Part shown: positions 52,221-61,306 of the stretch, piece after piece | Numbering within the stretch: the first letter of the stretch is position 1 | Layout: each line of letters opens with the position of its first letter | Assembly (NCBI RefSeq): GCF_003987565.1 | Contig: NZ_NGJY01000002.1 | Span: forward strand, 1 to 64,000 | Direction of reading: 5' to 3' | Origin: Vagococcus fessus | GTDB lineage: Bacteria > Bacillota > Bacilli > Lactobacillales > Vagococcaceae | Length of the DNA: 64,000 nt | Program-made: the position numbers and the translations under genes | The notes under the pieces: generated by a model | Database searches by the model: none | What the model was told of the DNA's origin: nothing | Seen by the model: only the letters and a program-made list of their open reading frames with translations

Positions 52221-54569
52221 TTAACGGTTAATCCATTTCAATAATGTTTTAGTTTTTTTATCACTAAACTTGCCACCTGTGAAGGTATTGATTTTCCTGA
52301 ATGGCATATTTAAAACAAAGTAAACATTGTTTGCTACTAAAGGTTTTCCAATTAACTTTAAGAAATTACTACTTCCAATTAATAAACCATACAATGATTT
52401 TCCAACCCAATTTTTATACTTACTTTGAGCGATTGTATCGTCCATAGTTAGAGCCGCTTTTCTATCCCATGTAGAGGTTGGAATAGGATGCCCTAACAGT
52501 GATTCAAACTCACTATCAGAAATACTTTCAACTTGCCCTTTACTATAATGAGGTAAATTTTCTTTCTTAGTAATTAAGGTATGCCCTTCAGTTAGTATGC
52601 CTTCTTTTTCAAGAGAAGCTCTTAGCCTAATATCGGCAATTGATGCCCCTATCTGAATATCATATTTTCCAGGTTCAATACACCATGTCTCTGTCTCATC
52701 GTCAAATACATGGAAAAACTCATCTTCAATAGTAAAACTAAGTTCTTTCATCTCACCAGGCTCAAGTTTTACTTTAGCAAATTCTTTTAACTCGCGTTTG
52801 GCTCTGACTATTTTTGAATCTTCTTTTTCAATATAAAGTTGCACAATTTCAGAGCCTGCTTGATTTCCTGTATTTGTTAGTTTAACAGTAGCTACATCCC
52901 CTGCGATAGTTAAGTCACTGTACTCAAAGGTTGTATACGATAGCCCATGACCAAAAGGATACCTTACTTCTTTCCCAACTGTATCATAATAACGATACCC
53001 AATGAAAAGACCCTCTCTGTGTTCAGAAGTTAATTCTTTTCCAGGGAAATAGTTAACTGAAGAAACATCTGAGTAAACAAGTGGGAAGGTTTCATTTAAC
53101 TTCCCACTTGGATTTTCCTCTCCACTCAATAAACGTGAAATCGCTTCTCCACTACCTTGCCCAGCTAAATAGGTATGCATAATCGCTTTTACTTTATTTT
53201 CAAATGGTAATTCAATTGGACCACCACCTGCTAGAACAACAACAATATTAGGTGTTATTTTTGAAAGCTCATCAACCAACTCTAACTGATCATCATGTAA
53301 TGACAGACTGCTACGGTCTACACCTTCCGCTTCTGCAATTTCATCTAATCCAAGGAATAAGACTACTTTATCAGCTTCTTTAGCCAATTTTAAGGCTTGT
53401 TTAATAAGTTTTCCTTTACGTTTACCTGCTCTTTCAAACCCTTTAGCATATCCCACTAATGTTAGACCGCTTTTTTTCAAACTCTCTAAAGGACTACTTA
53501 TTTGAGTAGGATTAATTAACGAACTGCCTGCACCTTGATAGCGTGGATTATCAGCAAAATCTCCTATAATCGCAATTTTTTCTGTTTTATTTAACGGCAA
53601 AGCCTGCTCGTTATTTTTTAATAAGACAATAGACTCTACCGCTGCCTTAATCGCCATTTCATGATGTAAATCATAGTGAACCGTTTGCTTATTTTTTTTA
53701 GATTCTTCTGTGGTATAAATCAGGGTTAACATCTCTTCTACTGCTTTATCTAATACCTCTTCAGATAAGGCACCTGATTCAACAGCTTTTCTAATTTCCG
53801 CATCCGTAATGCCATTTGTAGCTGGCATTTCTAATTGATTACCTTCTTTTAACGCTGCAACACGGTCATTATTTCCACCCCAATCCGTTACAACAACACC
53901 ATCAAATCCCCACATTTTTCTCAAAACATCCGTCATAAGATATGGATTTTCATTAGCATAAATGCCATTAACGCGATTATAAGAGGTCATAATTGTTTGA
54001 GGCGCGCTTTGTTTTACTACTTTTCTGAAGCCTTCAAGATAAATTTCATGTAAGCTTCTCTTGTCCACTACCTCATCAATAGACATTCTCATATGTTCTT
54101 GGCTATTAACCGCATAATGTTTCGGACAAGCTGCCACACCTTTAGATTGAATTCCTTTAACAATCTCACTAGCTAACTCTCCTGTTAAATAAGGGTCTTC
54201 TGAAAAATATTCAAAATTTCGGCCACACAACGGATTACGTTTTATATTTAACCCTGGTCCTAAAAGAACATTAACATCTTGAATAGCTGCTTCTTTCCCT
54301 AGATGTTCTCCAACTTCAAAAACTAACTGTCTATCCCAGCTATTTGCTAATGTGGCAGCCGTCGGAAAACACGTTGCCGGTAGACTTTTATTTAAACCTA
54401 AATGATCGGCTTTACCACCTTGCTTTCTAATACCATGTGGCCCATCTGTCAACATAATACTCGGAATACCAAGTCGTTCGATCGACTTGGTGTTCCAAAA
54501 ATTTTCTCCAGACATTAAGGATACCTTTTCTCCTAATGTCATTTCTTTTATTAATTCTTCATAAGCCAT
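52221..54569 (-). CDS. GH3 beta-glucosidase
   Basis: The product (782 residues) is a standard-order GH3 glycosidase: TIM barrel (about 1-300), alpha/beta sandwich (about 315-545) and a fibronectin III-like domain (about 550-640), with an extra C-terminal part. The nucleophile is D229 in VVVTDWGG; the substrate pocket has CGRNFEYFSEDP and K150-H151. There is no signal peptide, so it acts in the cytoplasm on short beta-glucosides. The extra C-terminal 140 residues are not typical and contain no clear domain. AGAGGTGG precedes the ATG. It follows the second GH3 gene by 28 bp and probably shares its message. Confidence 0.87.
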   Translation of the reverse strand: MAYEELIKEMTLGEKVSLMSGENFWNTKSIERLGIPSIMLTDGPHGIRKQGGKADHLGLNKSLPATCFPTAATLANSWDRQLVFEVGEHLGKEAAIQDVNVLLGPGLNIKRNPLCGRNFEYFSEDPYLTGELASEIVKGIQSKGVAACPKHYAVNSQEHMRMSIDEVVDKRSLHEIYLEGFRKVVKQSAPQTIMTSYNRVNGIYANENPYLMTDVLRKMWGFDGVVVTDWGGNNDRVAALKEGNQLEMPATNGITDAEIRKAVESGALSEEVLDKAVEEMLTLIYTTEESKKNKQTVHYDLHHEMAIKAAVESIVLLKNNEQALPLNKTEKIAIIGDFADNPRYQGAGSSLINPTQISSPLESLKKSGLTLVGYAKGFERAGKRKGKLIKQALKLAKEADKVVLFLGLDEIAEAEGVDRSSLSLHDDQLELVDELSKITPNIVVVLAGGGPIELPFENKVKAIMHTYLAGQGSGEAISRLLSGEENPSGKLNETFPLVYSDVSSVNYFPGKELTSEHREGLFIGYRYYDTVGKEVRYPFGHGLSYTTFEYSDLTIAGDVATVKLTNTGNQAGSEIVQLYIEKEDSKIVRAKRELKEFAKVKLEPGEMKELSFTIEDEFFHVFDDETETWCIEPGKYDIQIGASIADIRLRASLEKEGILTEGHTLITKKENLPHYSKGQVESISDSEFESLLGHPIPTSTWDRKAALTMDDTIAQSKYKNWVGKSLYGLLIGSSNFLKLIGKPLVANNVYFVLNMPFRKINTFTGGKFSDKKTKTLLKWINR

Positions 54570-54597
54570 TTTAAAGCCACCTCTTTCATCTCAACCT

Positions 54598-56805
54598 CTA
54601 TTCAAATAAGTATGTTTTTAATAATGTATGTAGAATATGGTGAGAACTTGTTCTTAAACCTTGTGTAATACCTACTGGGTCTTTCTTATAGGCTTTATCA
54701 ATTCGTTTGTTATTTTTACCAACACTCATAACATCTAACATCAAGTCATTACCAGATACGATAGCTTTCTGAGCTTCCATAAATCCAAAGACTGCATCAG
54801 TTGATACAACCCCTTCAAATCCCCACTCGCCACGTAAAACATCATTTAGTAACTCTGGGTTTCCACCTGACCATTTCGTATTTACTAATGAGAAACTAGA
54901 CATTACACCGTGAACATCTGCTTGTTTAACCGCCATTTCGAATGGACGTAAGTATAATTCTCTCATAGCTTGTTCATTTGCCCAAACATAAATTCCCGAA
55001 CGAGCATTTGTTTCTTGGTCATTTAAAACAAAATGTTTCATAAAGACAATAACACCTTGATCTTGAGCACCTTTAATCATTGAAGACACAATGTTACCAG
55101 TTAAAACAGGATCTTCTGAGAAATATTCAAAGTTTCGACCACCTAAAGCTGTACGATGTAAATTCATACCTGGAGCATACCATCCTTGTACACCATAAGC
55201 GCGTGCTTCTTTTCCGACTGCTTCACCCATTTTTTTAGCTAACTCGTCATTCCATGTTGAAGCAATAACAACCTCACCTGGGTATGCGGCAGCTTCTACC
55301 TTTTTAAAGAAGAAACTTAATCCAGCTGGACTATCCATTAAGACTGACTTAGGAACACCTAATCGGTCGATTGCCACTGTTTTATAAGCGCCGTTAGTTA
55401 CTAATTCTTGCATCTCTTCTAATGTTAATTGGTCTAAAAATTCTTCCCATTTAGGGTCATCATAATCTAGCCCTTTTAGCTCTTCTAATTTAATACCATT
55501 ATCTTTACCAACAGTCGGCATATCACCTTTTGTTTCTGTAATTTCTTTATTTTCTTTATCTAATGCATATTGCGGTGCCGTATAAGATAACTCATCTGGA
55601 TTAGGGTACGTTCCTTTGAAATCCGCACGAGATAATTGTTTTTCTTCACCTGCTGCATGTTCAAAGCGATTTTTATAGGCTACACCCGTTGTTTCATCTT
55701 TATCGTAAATGACTATTTCATCCACTTTATACGGTAACGTTTCTACAATTTCATGTACATTTTTTGCTAACTTAATGTTATAATTTCCTTTTTCTAAAAC
55801 ATATGCCCCTTTAGTCATATCATAAGACGATAAGTCTTTTGTATCAAATGATAATGAGACCGTTTCTTTTTCACCTGGCTTAATCTCATTTGTTTTCGCA
55901 TACGTTGCTAATTCAATAGCTGATTTTTCAATTCCACCTTTTGTATAAGGTGCTGTGAAATATAATTCAACAACATCTTTACCTGCACTGTCGCCTTTAT
56001 TTGTCACTTCTACATCAAGTGATAGTTTTTCTTTATCAAATGACTTTTTAGTCACTTTCCATTCAAAATCCGTATAACTTAAACCATAACCATATGGGAA
56101 CTGTACTTCTTTACGATACGCTTCTTCATCATCAGCATAAGCTGTTTCATAATAACGATACCCAATGTAAATATTTTCTTGATAATTAATAAATGCCATC
56201 TTACTATTATCATATTTATAATCACCAAAGTTTTTGCTAGCGGGATTATTAGTAATATCATAAGCCATAGTATCAGCTAAACGTCCTGATGGATTTAAAT
56301 CACCAGCAACAACTTTACCCAATGAATTCATTCCAAATGGCCCTGGTACGCCAACCCAAACAACTGATTTTATCGCATCAAACTCATCGATGAAACCAAG
56401 CTCGTATGTATTACCAGCATTTACAACTAATGTAATGTTGTCAAAATACTTACTTACTTTCTTAATCAACTCTTTTTTGTTAGCTGTTAAACGAATCTCA
56501 TTCGCCTCTAAATCTTTAGCCTCTACCCCAGCACTATTAATGACAATCATGGCTTGGTCGGAGTATTCTGCAGCTTGCTTCATTGTCTTGTCATCCAAAT
56601 AATCAATCTCTGGCTCATCCGGACCTTGTGGACTAATCATACCTTTAGCAACTTGAACTAATCCGACATCATTACCTTCTTTTTTTACAAAACCACTATT
56701 TTGATAAAAATCATATAACTCTTTATTGTAATCAATCTCACTATTCTCAAGTCCTTGGTATAAACTAATCGCTCTAGATTCAATTAATAATGGAGTTTCG
56801 GACAA
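54598..56805 (-). CDS. Domain-permuted GH3 glycosidase, N-terminally short
   Basis: The product (735 residues as read) has the GH3 parts in permuted order: part of the alpha/beta sandwich (about 80-180), a fibronectin III-like domain (about 230-340), and the TIM barrel last (about 450-735). The nucleophile is D670 in GVVSTDAVFGF; GGRNFEYFSEDP is also present. I recall permuted GH3 relatives with an N-terminal membrane segment and about 100 more residues, which would complete the sandwich domain; these are missing here. The only usable start is TTG at 56805, with GGAG just 2-3 bases before it. It may be a shortened or decaying gene. Confidence 0.7.
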   Translation of the reverse strand: MSETPLLIESRAISLYQGLENSEIDYNKELYDFYQNSGFVKKEGNDVGLVQVAKGMISPQGPDEPEIDYLDDKTMKQAAEYSDQAMIVINSAGVEAKDLEANEIRLTANKKELIKKVSKYFDNITLVVNAGNTYELGFIDEFDAIKSVVWVGVPGPFGMNSLGKVVAGDLNPSGRLADTMAYDITNNPASKNFGDYKYDNSKMAFINYQENIYIGYRYYETAYADDEEAYRKEVQFPYGYGLSYTDFEWKVTKKSFDKEKLSLDVEVTNKGDSAGKDVVELYFTAPYTKGGIEKSAIELATYAKTNEIKPGEKETVSLSFDTKDLSSYDMTKGAYVLEKGNYNIKLAKNVHEIVETLPYKVDEIVIYDKDETTGVAYKNRFEHAAGEEKQLSRADFKGTYPNPDELSYTAPQYALDKENKEITETKGDMPTVGKDNGIKLEELKGLDYDDPKWEEFLDQLTLEEMQELVTNGAYKTVAIDRLGVPKSVLMDSPAGLSFFFKKVEAAAYPGEVVIASTWNDELAKKMGEAVGKEARAYGVQGWYAPGMNLHRTALGGRNFEYFSEDPVLTGNIVSSMIKGAQDQGVIVFMKHFVLNDQETNARSGIYVWANEQAMRELYLRPFEMAVKQADVHGVMSSFSLVNTKWSGGNPELLNDVLRGEWGFEGVVSTDAVFGFMEAQKAIVSGNDLMLDVMSVGKNNKRIDKAYKKDPVGITQGLRTSSHHILHTLLKTYLFE

Positions 56806-56819
56806 GACTCCTTCAAAAG

Positions 56820-56848
56820 TGTATACTTTTTTGGTATAAAATGATCAA
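56820..56848 (-). promoter_or_regulatory. Promoter of the GH3 pair
   Basis: On the minus strand TTGATC (56843-56848) and TATACA (56820-56825) are 17 bp apart. The TTG start lies only about 15 bp downstream of the -10, so little room is left for a leader. Confidence 0.6.
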
Positions 56849-56854
56849 ATTGAT

Positions 56855-56893
56855 ATAAAAAAAGACAGCTACCTTATGGCAACTGTCTTTTAC
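56855..56893 (-). terminator. Terminator after the Bcr/CflA gene
   Basis: On the minus strand AAAGACAG pairs with CTGTCTTT, with a further partly paired inner stem, followed by seven T. Confidence 0.82.
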
Positions 56894-56900
56894 AACTTTT

Positions 56901-58085
56901 TTATTTAATATATCGTTTACTTAGTCCTAGTTGAATAATAAGCAAGGCTATAAAATACAAGGGCAATGTTAACAGTGACCCATTATGTAGAACACTCATC
57001 ATAAATGTACATCCACTTACTAATAAGTAATACCCTAAGCTAAATAATGCCCCAGCTGTTCCCACTACATCTTTAAAATCGACAAGTGCTAAACTTAAAC
57101 AGTTTGGTAAGGCAATACCTGTACCAACAAGCATTATAAAGACACTCATAATATAAGCAATCATTTGTACTAAAGGAACATCACTAAATAGATAGCTTAC
57201 ACCTAATAATACGATAGCACCTAACAAAGCAACTGATAAACCAAGACGAATAATTCGCTCTGGTTTAAATCGACTTAATAACTGTTTAGATAGCAGTGAA
57301 CCTAGAACCGTCGCAAGTGCAATCACGATACCTAAAAACCCATATCTTGATTGAGATAGACCGAATTGCTCGATAAAGACAAAGGGTGCTTCAGCATAAT
57401 AACTGAATAACAAACCGTTTATCCCACCAATAATAATCCCAAATGTAATCACTCGAGGGTTCGTAATAAGACGTTTTGCCACCTCTAAAATCGATACTTT
57501 TTGTTGTGACTTACTTGGTATAAAGGTTTCAGGTAATGATAAGTAACTATAAATAAAGATACCTATACTCATTAAAACTAAGGTAAAGAATACCGCACGG
57601 TACCCTTGGGCTTGTCCTACAAAGCCACCAATAAGTGGTCCTATTGCAGGTGTAAAGGCTAAAGCTGCCGATATTTTAGCAAATAATTGATGACGTTCAT
57701 TTCCTTCATAACTTTCACGTAAAATCGTTTGAGTTGTAATGGAACCTGTACTCGCACCAAATGCTTGAATAAATCGTGCCACTAATAATCCCGTGATTGA
57801 ACCTGATAAATAACACATCAAGCTCCCTACACCATACATTAAAATTCCGTAATTCATCGCTTTTCTGCGACCAATACTATCTGATAACCATCCCCACGCA
57901 AAGACGCCAAAAGCAAAGGCTAAAAAGTAAACACTTAACGTCAGCTGAGCTGTACTCATACTCACGCCATAAGCACTAGCGATTTGCGGTAAAGAAGGTG
58001 TAAAAATTGTTTCACTGATTTGAGGAAATCCTACTAAACAAATTAGTAATAGAACTCCTGGTTGTTTTTTGATGTTTTTTCTCAT
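56901..58085 (-). CDS. Bcr/CflA-type MFS drug efflux pump
   Basis: The product (394 residues) has about twelve membrane segments and the DHA1 motif A WGWLSDSIGRRKAM (about 64-77). FTPSLPQIA near the start and GASTGSITTQTILRE after segment 4 place it in the Bcr/CflA group, which exports bicyclomycin, chloramphenicol or sulfonamide-like compounds. AGGAG precedes the ATG. A leader ORF (58101-58181) ends 15 bases upstream, so its expression may depend on translation of that peptide. The true substrate is unknown. Confidence 0.85.
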   Translation of the reverse strand: MRKNIKKQPGVLLLICLVGFPQISETIFTPSLPQIASAYGVSMSTAQLTLSVYFLAFAFGVFAWGWLSDSIGRRKAMNYGILMYGVGSLMCYLSGSITGLLVARFIQAFGASTGSITTQTILRESYEGNERHQLFAKISAALAFTPAIGPLIGGFVGQAQGYRAVFFTLVLMSIGIFIYSYLSLPETFIPSKSQQKVSILEVAKRLITNPRVITFGIIIGGINGLLFSYYAEAPFVFIEQFGLSQSRYGFLGIVIALATVLGSLLSKQLLSRFKPERIIRLGLSVALLGAIVLLGVSYLFSDVPLVQMIAYIMSVFIMLVGTGIALPNCLSLALVDFKDVVGTAGALFSLGYYLLVSGCTFMMSVLHNGSLLTLPLYFIALLIIQLGLSKRYIK

Positions 58086-58100
58086 TGTTTAAACTCCTAA

Positions 58101-58181
58101 TTATTGTAATCTGAGGAAAAAACATCCTTTACAGGGAAACGGTGGTATCATGACTTTTATCCATTCATAAGTAGTCATCAT
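58101..58181 (-). CDS. 26-residue leader peptide upstream of the MFS pump
   Basis: The ORF starts at one of two adjacent ATGs (58181, 58178) behind AAAGGGGTGAG and begins MMTTYEWIKVMIPPFPC, continuing with a second Cys and a Phe-Phe-Leu stretch. It is preceded by a clear promoter and its stop lies 15 bases before the MFS start, just ahead of the pump's ribosome binding site. The Pro-Pro and Pro-Cys sequence could slow ribosomes. I infer translational control of the pump by antibiotic-stalled ribosomes or by reinitiation. Confidence 0.62.
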   Translation of the reverse strand: MMTTYEWIKVMIPPFPCKGCFFLRLQ

Positions 58182-58209
58182 CTCACCCCTTTCGTTAATA
58201 TTAAATTAT

Positions 58210-58238
58210 ATTATAACGGCTACCGTACAAATAAGCAA
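58210..58238 (-). promoter_or_regulatory. Promoter with spacer operator for leader ORF and MFS pump
   Basis: On the minus strand TTGCTT (58233-58238) and a perfect TATAAT (58210-58215) are 17 bp apart. The spacer contains the dyad ACGG, TAG, CCGT (58216-58226), which could bind a repressor. Confidence 0.72.
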
Positions 58239-58254
58239 CATTAAAAGAATAACC

Positions 58255-58713
58255 TTATAATTGCTTTTCCATTATGTAATTACGCAATACTTCATTTCCT
58301 ATTCTAACATCATTCTCTTTAACTACCCTATATCCCATTCGTTCAAAAAAAGGTCTAGCTGTTATCGAAGCGTGTGTTGTATAAGTCGCACTGTCTATTA
58401 GCCGTTCTAATTCCTTCACTAACTTTCTTGCTACTCCTAGACCTTGGTACTCTTTATGAACGTATAACCGGTCTAAATAACCAGACGATGTCATATCCGC
58501 AAACCCGACTAACTGATTATCTGACGTCAGCACAATGCTTTTATTGGCTAACAAGGACTCGTTCCATTCAGCTGACTCAATTGTTTTTTCGTCACCAGCC
58601 CATACTGCAATTTGAGCGTCTGTATAATCTTTACTATTGATAGCCACCACTGTTTCTCTAAATAACTGTATCGTTTCTTGGCAATCTGACTCTTGATAGG
58701 CTCTGATTTCCAC
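58255..58713 (-). CDS. GNAT family N-acetyltransferase
   Basis: The product (152 residues) is a GNAT enzyme. The acetyl-CoA loop is LDRLYVHKEYQGLGVARKLV (about 80-99), and the C-terminal ITARPFFERMGYRVVKEND block closes the fold. It resembles a group related to YafP-type acetyltransferases. The acceptor is unknown. It starts with GTG at 58713 after GAGGTG. It stands alone behind the PTS EIIC_2 gene. Confidence 0.78.
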   Translation of the reverse strand: MEIRAYQESDCQETIQLFRETVVAINSKDYTDAQIAVWAGDEKTIESAEWNESLLANKSIVLTSDNQLVGFADMTSSGYLDRLYVHKEYQGLGVARKLVKELERLIDSATYTTHASITARPFFERMGYRVVKENDVRIGNEVLRNYIMEKQL

Positions 58714-58761
58714 TTTTATTCACCTCGATTGAAAATGTTTAACTCATTATATCATGCTCTA

Positions 58762-59808
58762 TTACTCTTCATATTTAAAGATATCAACCGTATATAACTT
58801 TAACCCAACTCTACAAATATAATCCATAATAAAACCTACACCAAAGGGTACGATGATAAAGGCAATCACAACGTGAAGTAAAGCTACTCCAAAACTCCCT
58901 TGAACTAATTGAAAGGCATGAATTGGACCTACCAATCCTACCAAGCCAAATCCTGCACTAGCTGGTATACCTTGGATATTTAAGAGCGAGGCAACGACTC
59001 CACTAACTGCTCCTGTCGCAACAACCGGAACTAGCATGATGGGATTTCTTACAAGATTGGGTAACATCATTTTCATTGCACCAAATAAGATCGCAAGAGT
59101 TGTCCCTATTTTATTAACCTTAACAGACGAAATCAATAAAATCGCTGTACAAGCTGTTACCCCAATAGCTGCTGCTCCTGCTGATAAACCTTCTAAACCG
59201 ATGGCTATTCCTATTGCGGCTGTTGAGATAGGCGATACGATAATCAGTGAAAAAGCTATTGAGATTAAAATACTCATAGTCATTGGCTCTAATAAAGTAA
59301 AACTATTAATAATATCTCCGATAGTTTTAGAAATCAAACTAACATAAGGAAGAAGCAGTACCCCAATAAAGGCCGGCACAGCACCACCAAAAATAGGCAT
59401 CCCAATCGCATTAAATGACCCAATTCTATCTTTTATTTTTAAAATAATCCAACAGGCTATTCCAGCCGTAATCATGACATTGATTAAATCACCGATTCCC
59501 CCTCCTGACCAAATCCCATCTTTAAACGTAACAGCACCTGATCCGACAAAACAAGCAGTCCCAACAGTTGCCGCTTGCATTGTGTTAAATCCAAAATTAA
59601 CAGCGACTAAAACACCGATAGCTGCAGCTGTTGCGAATTGCAATGAATAGACAACTTGATACGCTATTTCAAAAAATCGACCATCAAAAGCTTTAAAGAC
59701 CTCTCCTAAGACTGCATTGGGTATTAATCCTACAACTATCCCTGTTGCTGTCCCGTTTAATACATAAAAAAATGATTGCTTAAACCCTAATTTAGATGTG
59801 TCCGTCAT
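58762..59808 (-). CDS. PTS_EIIC_2 family membrane protein
   Basis: The product (348 residues) matches the PTS_EIIC_2 family: about nine membrane segments, Gly/Ala-rich, with FYVLNGTATGIVVGLIPNA near the N-terminus, GTACFVGSGAVTFKDG and GFGLVGLVGPIHAF. The family is annotated as a sugar-specific EIIC but several members lack nearby EIIA/EIIB genes and may transport something else. No PTS partner occurs here. AAGGAG precedes the ATG at 59808. It lies upstream of a GNAT gene and downstream of an M20 amidohydrolase, both in the same direction. Confidence 0.78.
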   Translation of the reverse strand: MTDTSKLGFKQSFFYVLNGTATGIVVGLIPNAVLGEVFKAFDGRFFEIAYQVVYSLQFATAAAIGVLVAVNFGFNTMQAATVGTACFVGSGAVTFKDGIWSGGGIGDLINVMITAGIACWIILKIKDRIGSFNAIGMPIFGGAVPAFIGVLLLPYVSLISKTIGDIINSFTLLEPMTMSILISIAFSLIIVSPISTAAIGIAIGLEGLSAGAAAIGVTACTAILLISSVKVNKIGTTLAILFGAMKMMLPNLVRNPIMLVPVVATGAVSGVVASLLNIQGIPASAGFGLVGLVGPIHAFQLVQGSFGVALLHVVIAFIIVPFGVGFIMDYICRVGLKLYTVDIFKYEE

Positions 59809-59940
59809 TCTTGTTGCTCCTTTCAGAGTACCAACCAACGTTCATTTGATTAACTTCTTTTGCCAAAATTCTTGCAACAAAAAGGAAAATAGTCCTACAT
59901 TCAGTTTAAGCGACCTTCTTGCGTCTTGCAACAGTTCAAT

Positions 59941-59970
59941 AAAAAAAGAGCTAGATGAACTAGCTCTTTT
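59941..59970 (-). terminator. Terminator after the M20 gene
   Basis: AAAAAAGAGCTAG pairs with CTAGCTCTTTT around ATGAA; on the minus strand it ends in T. Confidence 0.82.
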
Positions 59971-59971
59971 C

Positions 59972-61168
59972 TTAAATACCTTTTTCCATATAATTTAAAA
60001 CAGCCACTGCCATTGATTTTGATGAGATTAATAAGCTTTTCTCGTCAATTCTGAACTTAGGATGATGATGCCCATAAGCTTCTGTACCTGGCTCATGTGC
60101 ACCTACAAAAAAGAAACAACTTGGACGTTTTTCTGCATAATAAGCAAAATCTTCTGAGGGACTTTGTGCCCCACAATCTACAATAGAAGAAACTTCTTGT
60201 AAATTCGCTTCCGAAAGTGCTGTGACAATACGGGTTGTTGTCGCTTCATCATTAACGCAGACTTTATAATCATTTTTATAATCTAACTCATACGTCATAT
60301 CATTGGCTATACAAACCCCTTCAAGAATACGTCTAAATTCTTGCTCTACAATCTCACGCGACTCTTCTTTTAACATACGAATATCGCCTTCTAATACCAC
60401 TGAATCCTTGATAATATTGGCCGTTCCTCGACCATCAAATGAACCAATTGTTACAGTGACAGTGTCCATCGGGTTAATTTTACGACTGACTATTTTTTGA
60501 ATGCCTGTTACAAATTCCGCTCCTGCTAAAATACTATCTTTGGCTTCATGAGGAACAGCTCCGTGACCACCTTTACCTTGAATCTTAATTTTAAAAGTAG
60601 CACGTCCTGTGTGAACCGATCCTGCATGATACGCAATCACACCTGTTGGCATCGTACTAATAACATGTATACCAAAGACATGTGAGACACCATCTAGACA
60701 GCCTTCTTTAACCATCGTAATCGCTCCACCTGGTGGCACTTCTTCTGCTGGTTGGTGGATAATACGAACGGTTCCTTTTAAGCGGTCTTTAATAGAAATC
60801 AAACATTCTGCTAGCACTAACATATACGCGGTATGAGCATCGTGGCCACACGCATGCATGACACCGTCCACCTTAGAACGAAAAGGTACATCCGCCTCTT
60901 CATGAATAGGCAGTGCATCAAAATCGGCACGAATGGCTAGCATATCTCCCGGAAGACCTCCCTCAATATCCACAAGAATACCGTGTTGTCCTCCAATATC
61001 AGTTGTGACCGTACACTCTTTATCTTTGTAAAAATTTTTAATAAATTTGGCTGTTTCAGTTTCTTCAAATGACAATTCAGGATTTTCGTGTAAATGACGT
61101 CTAATCTCAATCATCTCTTGCTCTTTCGTCTCTAACATCTCAAGTAGTTCTTTTAGCAATACTTCCAC
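59972..61168 (-). CDS. M20 family amidohydrolase
   Basis: The product (398 residues) is an M20D-type dizinc amidohydrolase/carboxypeptidase. Metal ligands are visible: ACGHDAHT (about 105-112), HQPAEEVPPGG (about 137-147) and GHGAVPHE in the lid domain, with a C-terminal HHHPKFRIDE (about 365-374). Relatives remove N-acyl groups from amino acids or dipeptides. GTG start at 61168, with AAGGAG 11 bases upstream. The acyl substrate is not identifiable. Confidence 0.85.
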   Translation of the reverse strand: MEVLLKELLEMLETKEQEMIEIRRHLHENPELSFEETETAKFIKNFYKDKECTVTTDIGGQHGILVDIEGGLPGDMLAIRADFDALPIHEEADVPFRSKVDGVMHACGHDAHTAYMLVLAECLISIKDRLKGTVRIIHQPAEEVPPGGAITMVKEGCLDGVSHVFGIHVISTMPTGVIAYHAGSVHTGRATFKIKIQGKGGHGAVPHEAKDSILAGAEFVTGIQKIVSRKINPMDTVTVTIGSFDGRGTANIIKDSVVLEGDIRMLKEESREIVEQEFRRILEGVCIANDMTYELDYKNDYKVCVNDEATTTRIVTALSEANLQEVSSIVDCGAQSPSEDFAYYAEKRPSCFFFVGAHEPGTEAYGHHHPKFRIDEKSLLISSKSMAVAVLNYMEKGI

Positions 61169-61306
61169 TTTAGGTCACGCTCCTTTTAAACTTTCCTGCT
61201 TAATCGTTTATTAAACGAACGATTAGTTCACTTTAAGTTTAAAATACATTTCAACCATAAGCAAGCTGGTCATACCCCTATTTCTATAAAATAACACTAA
61301 CTACTA

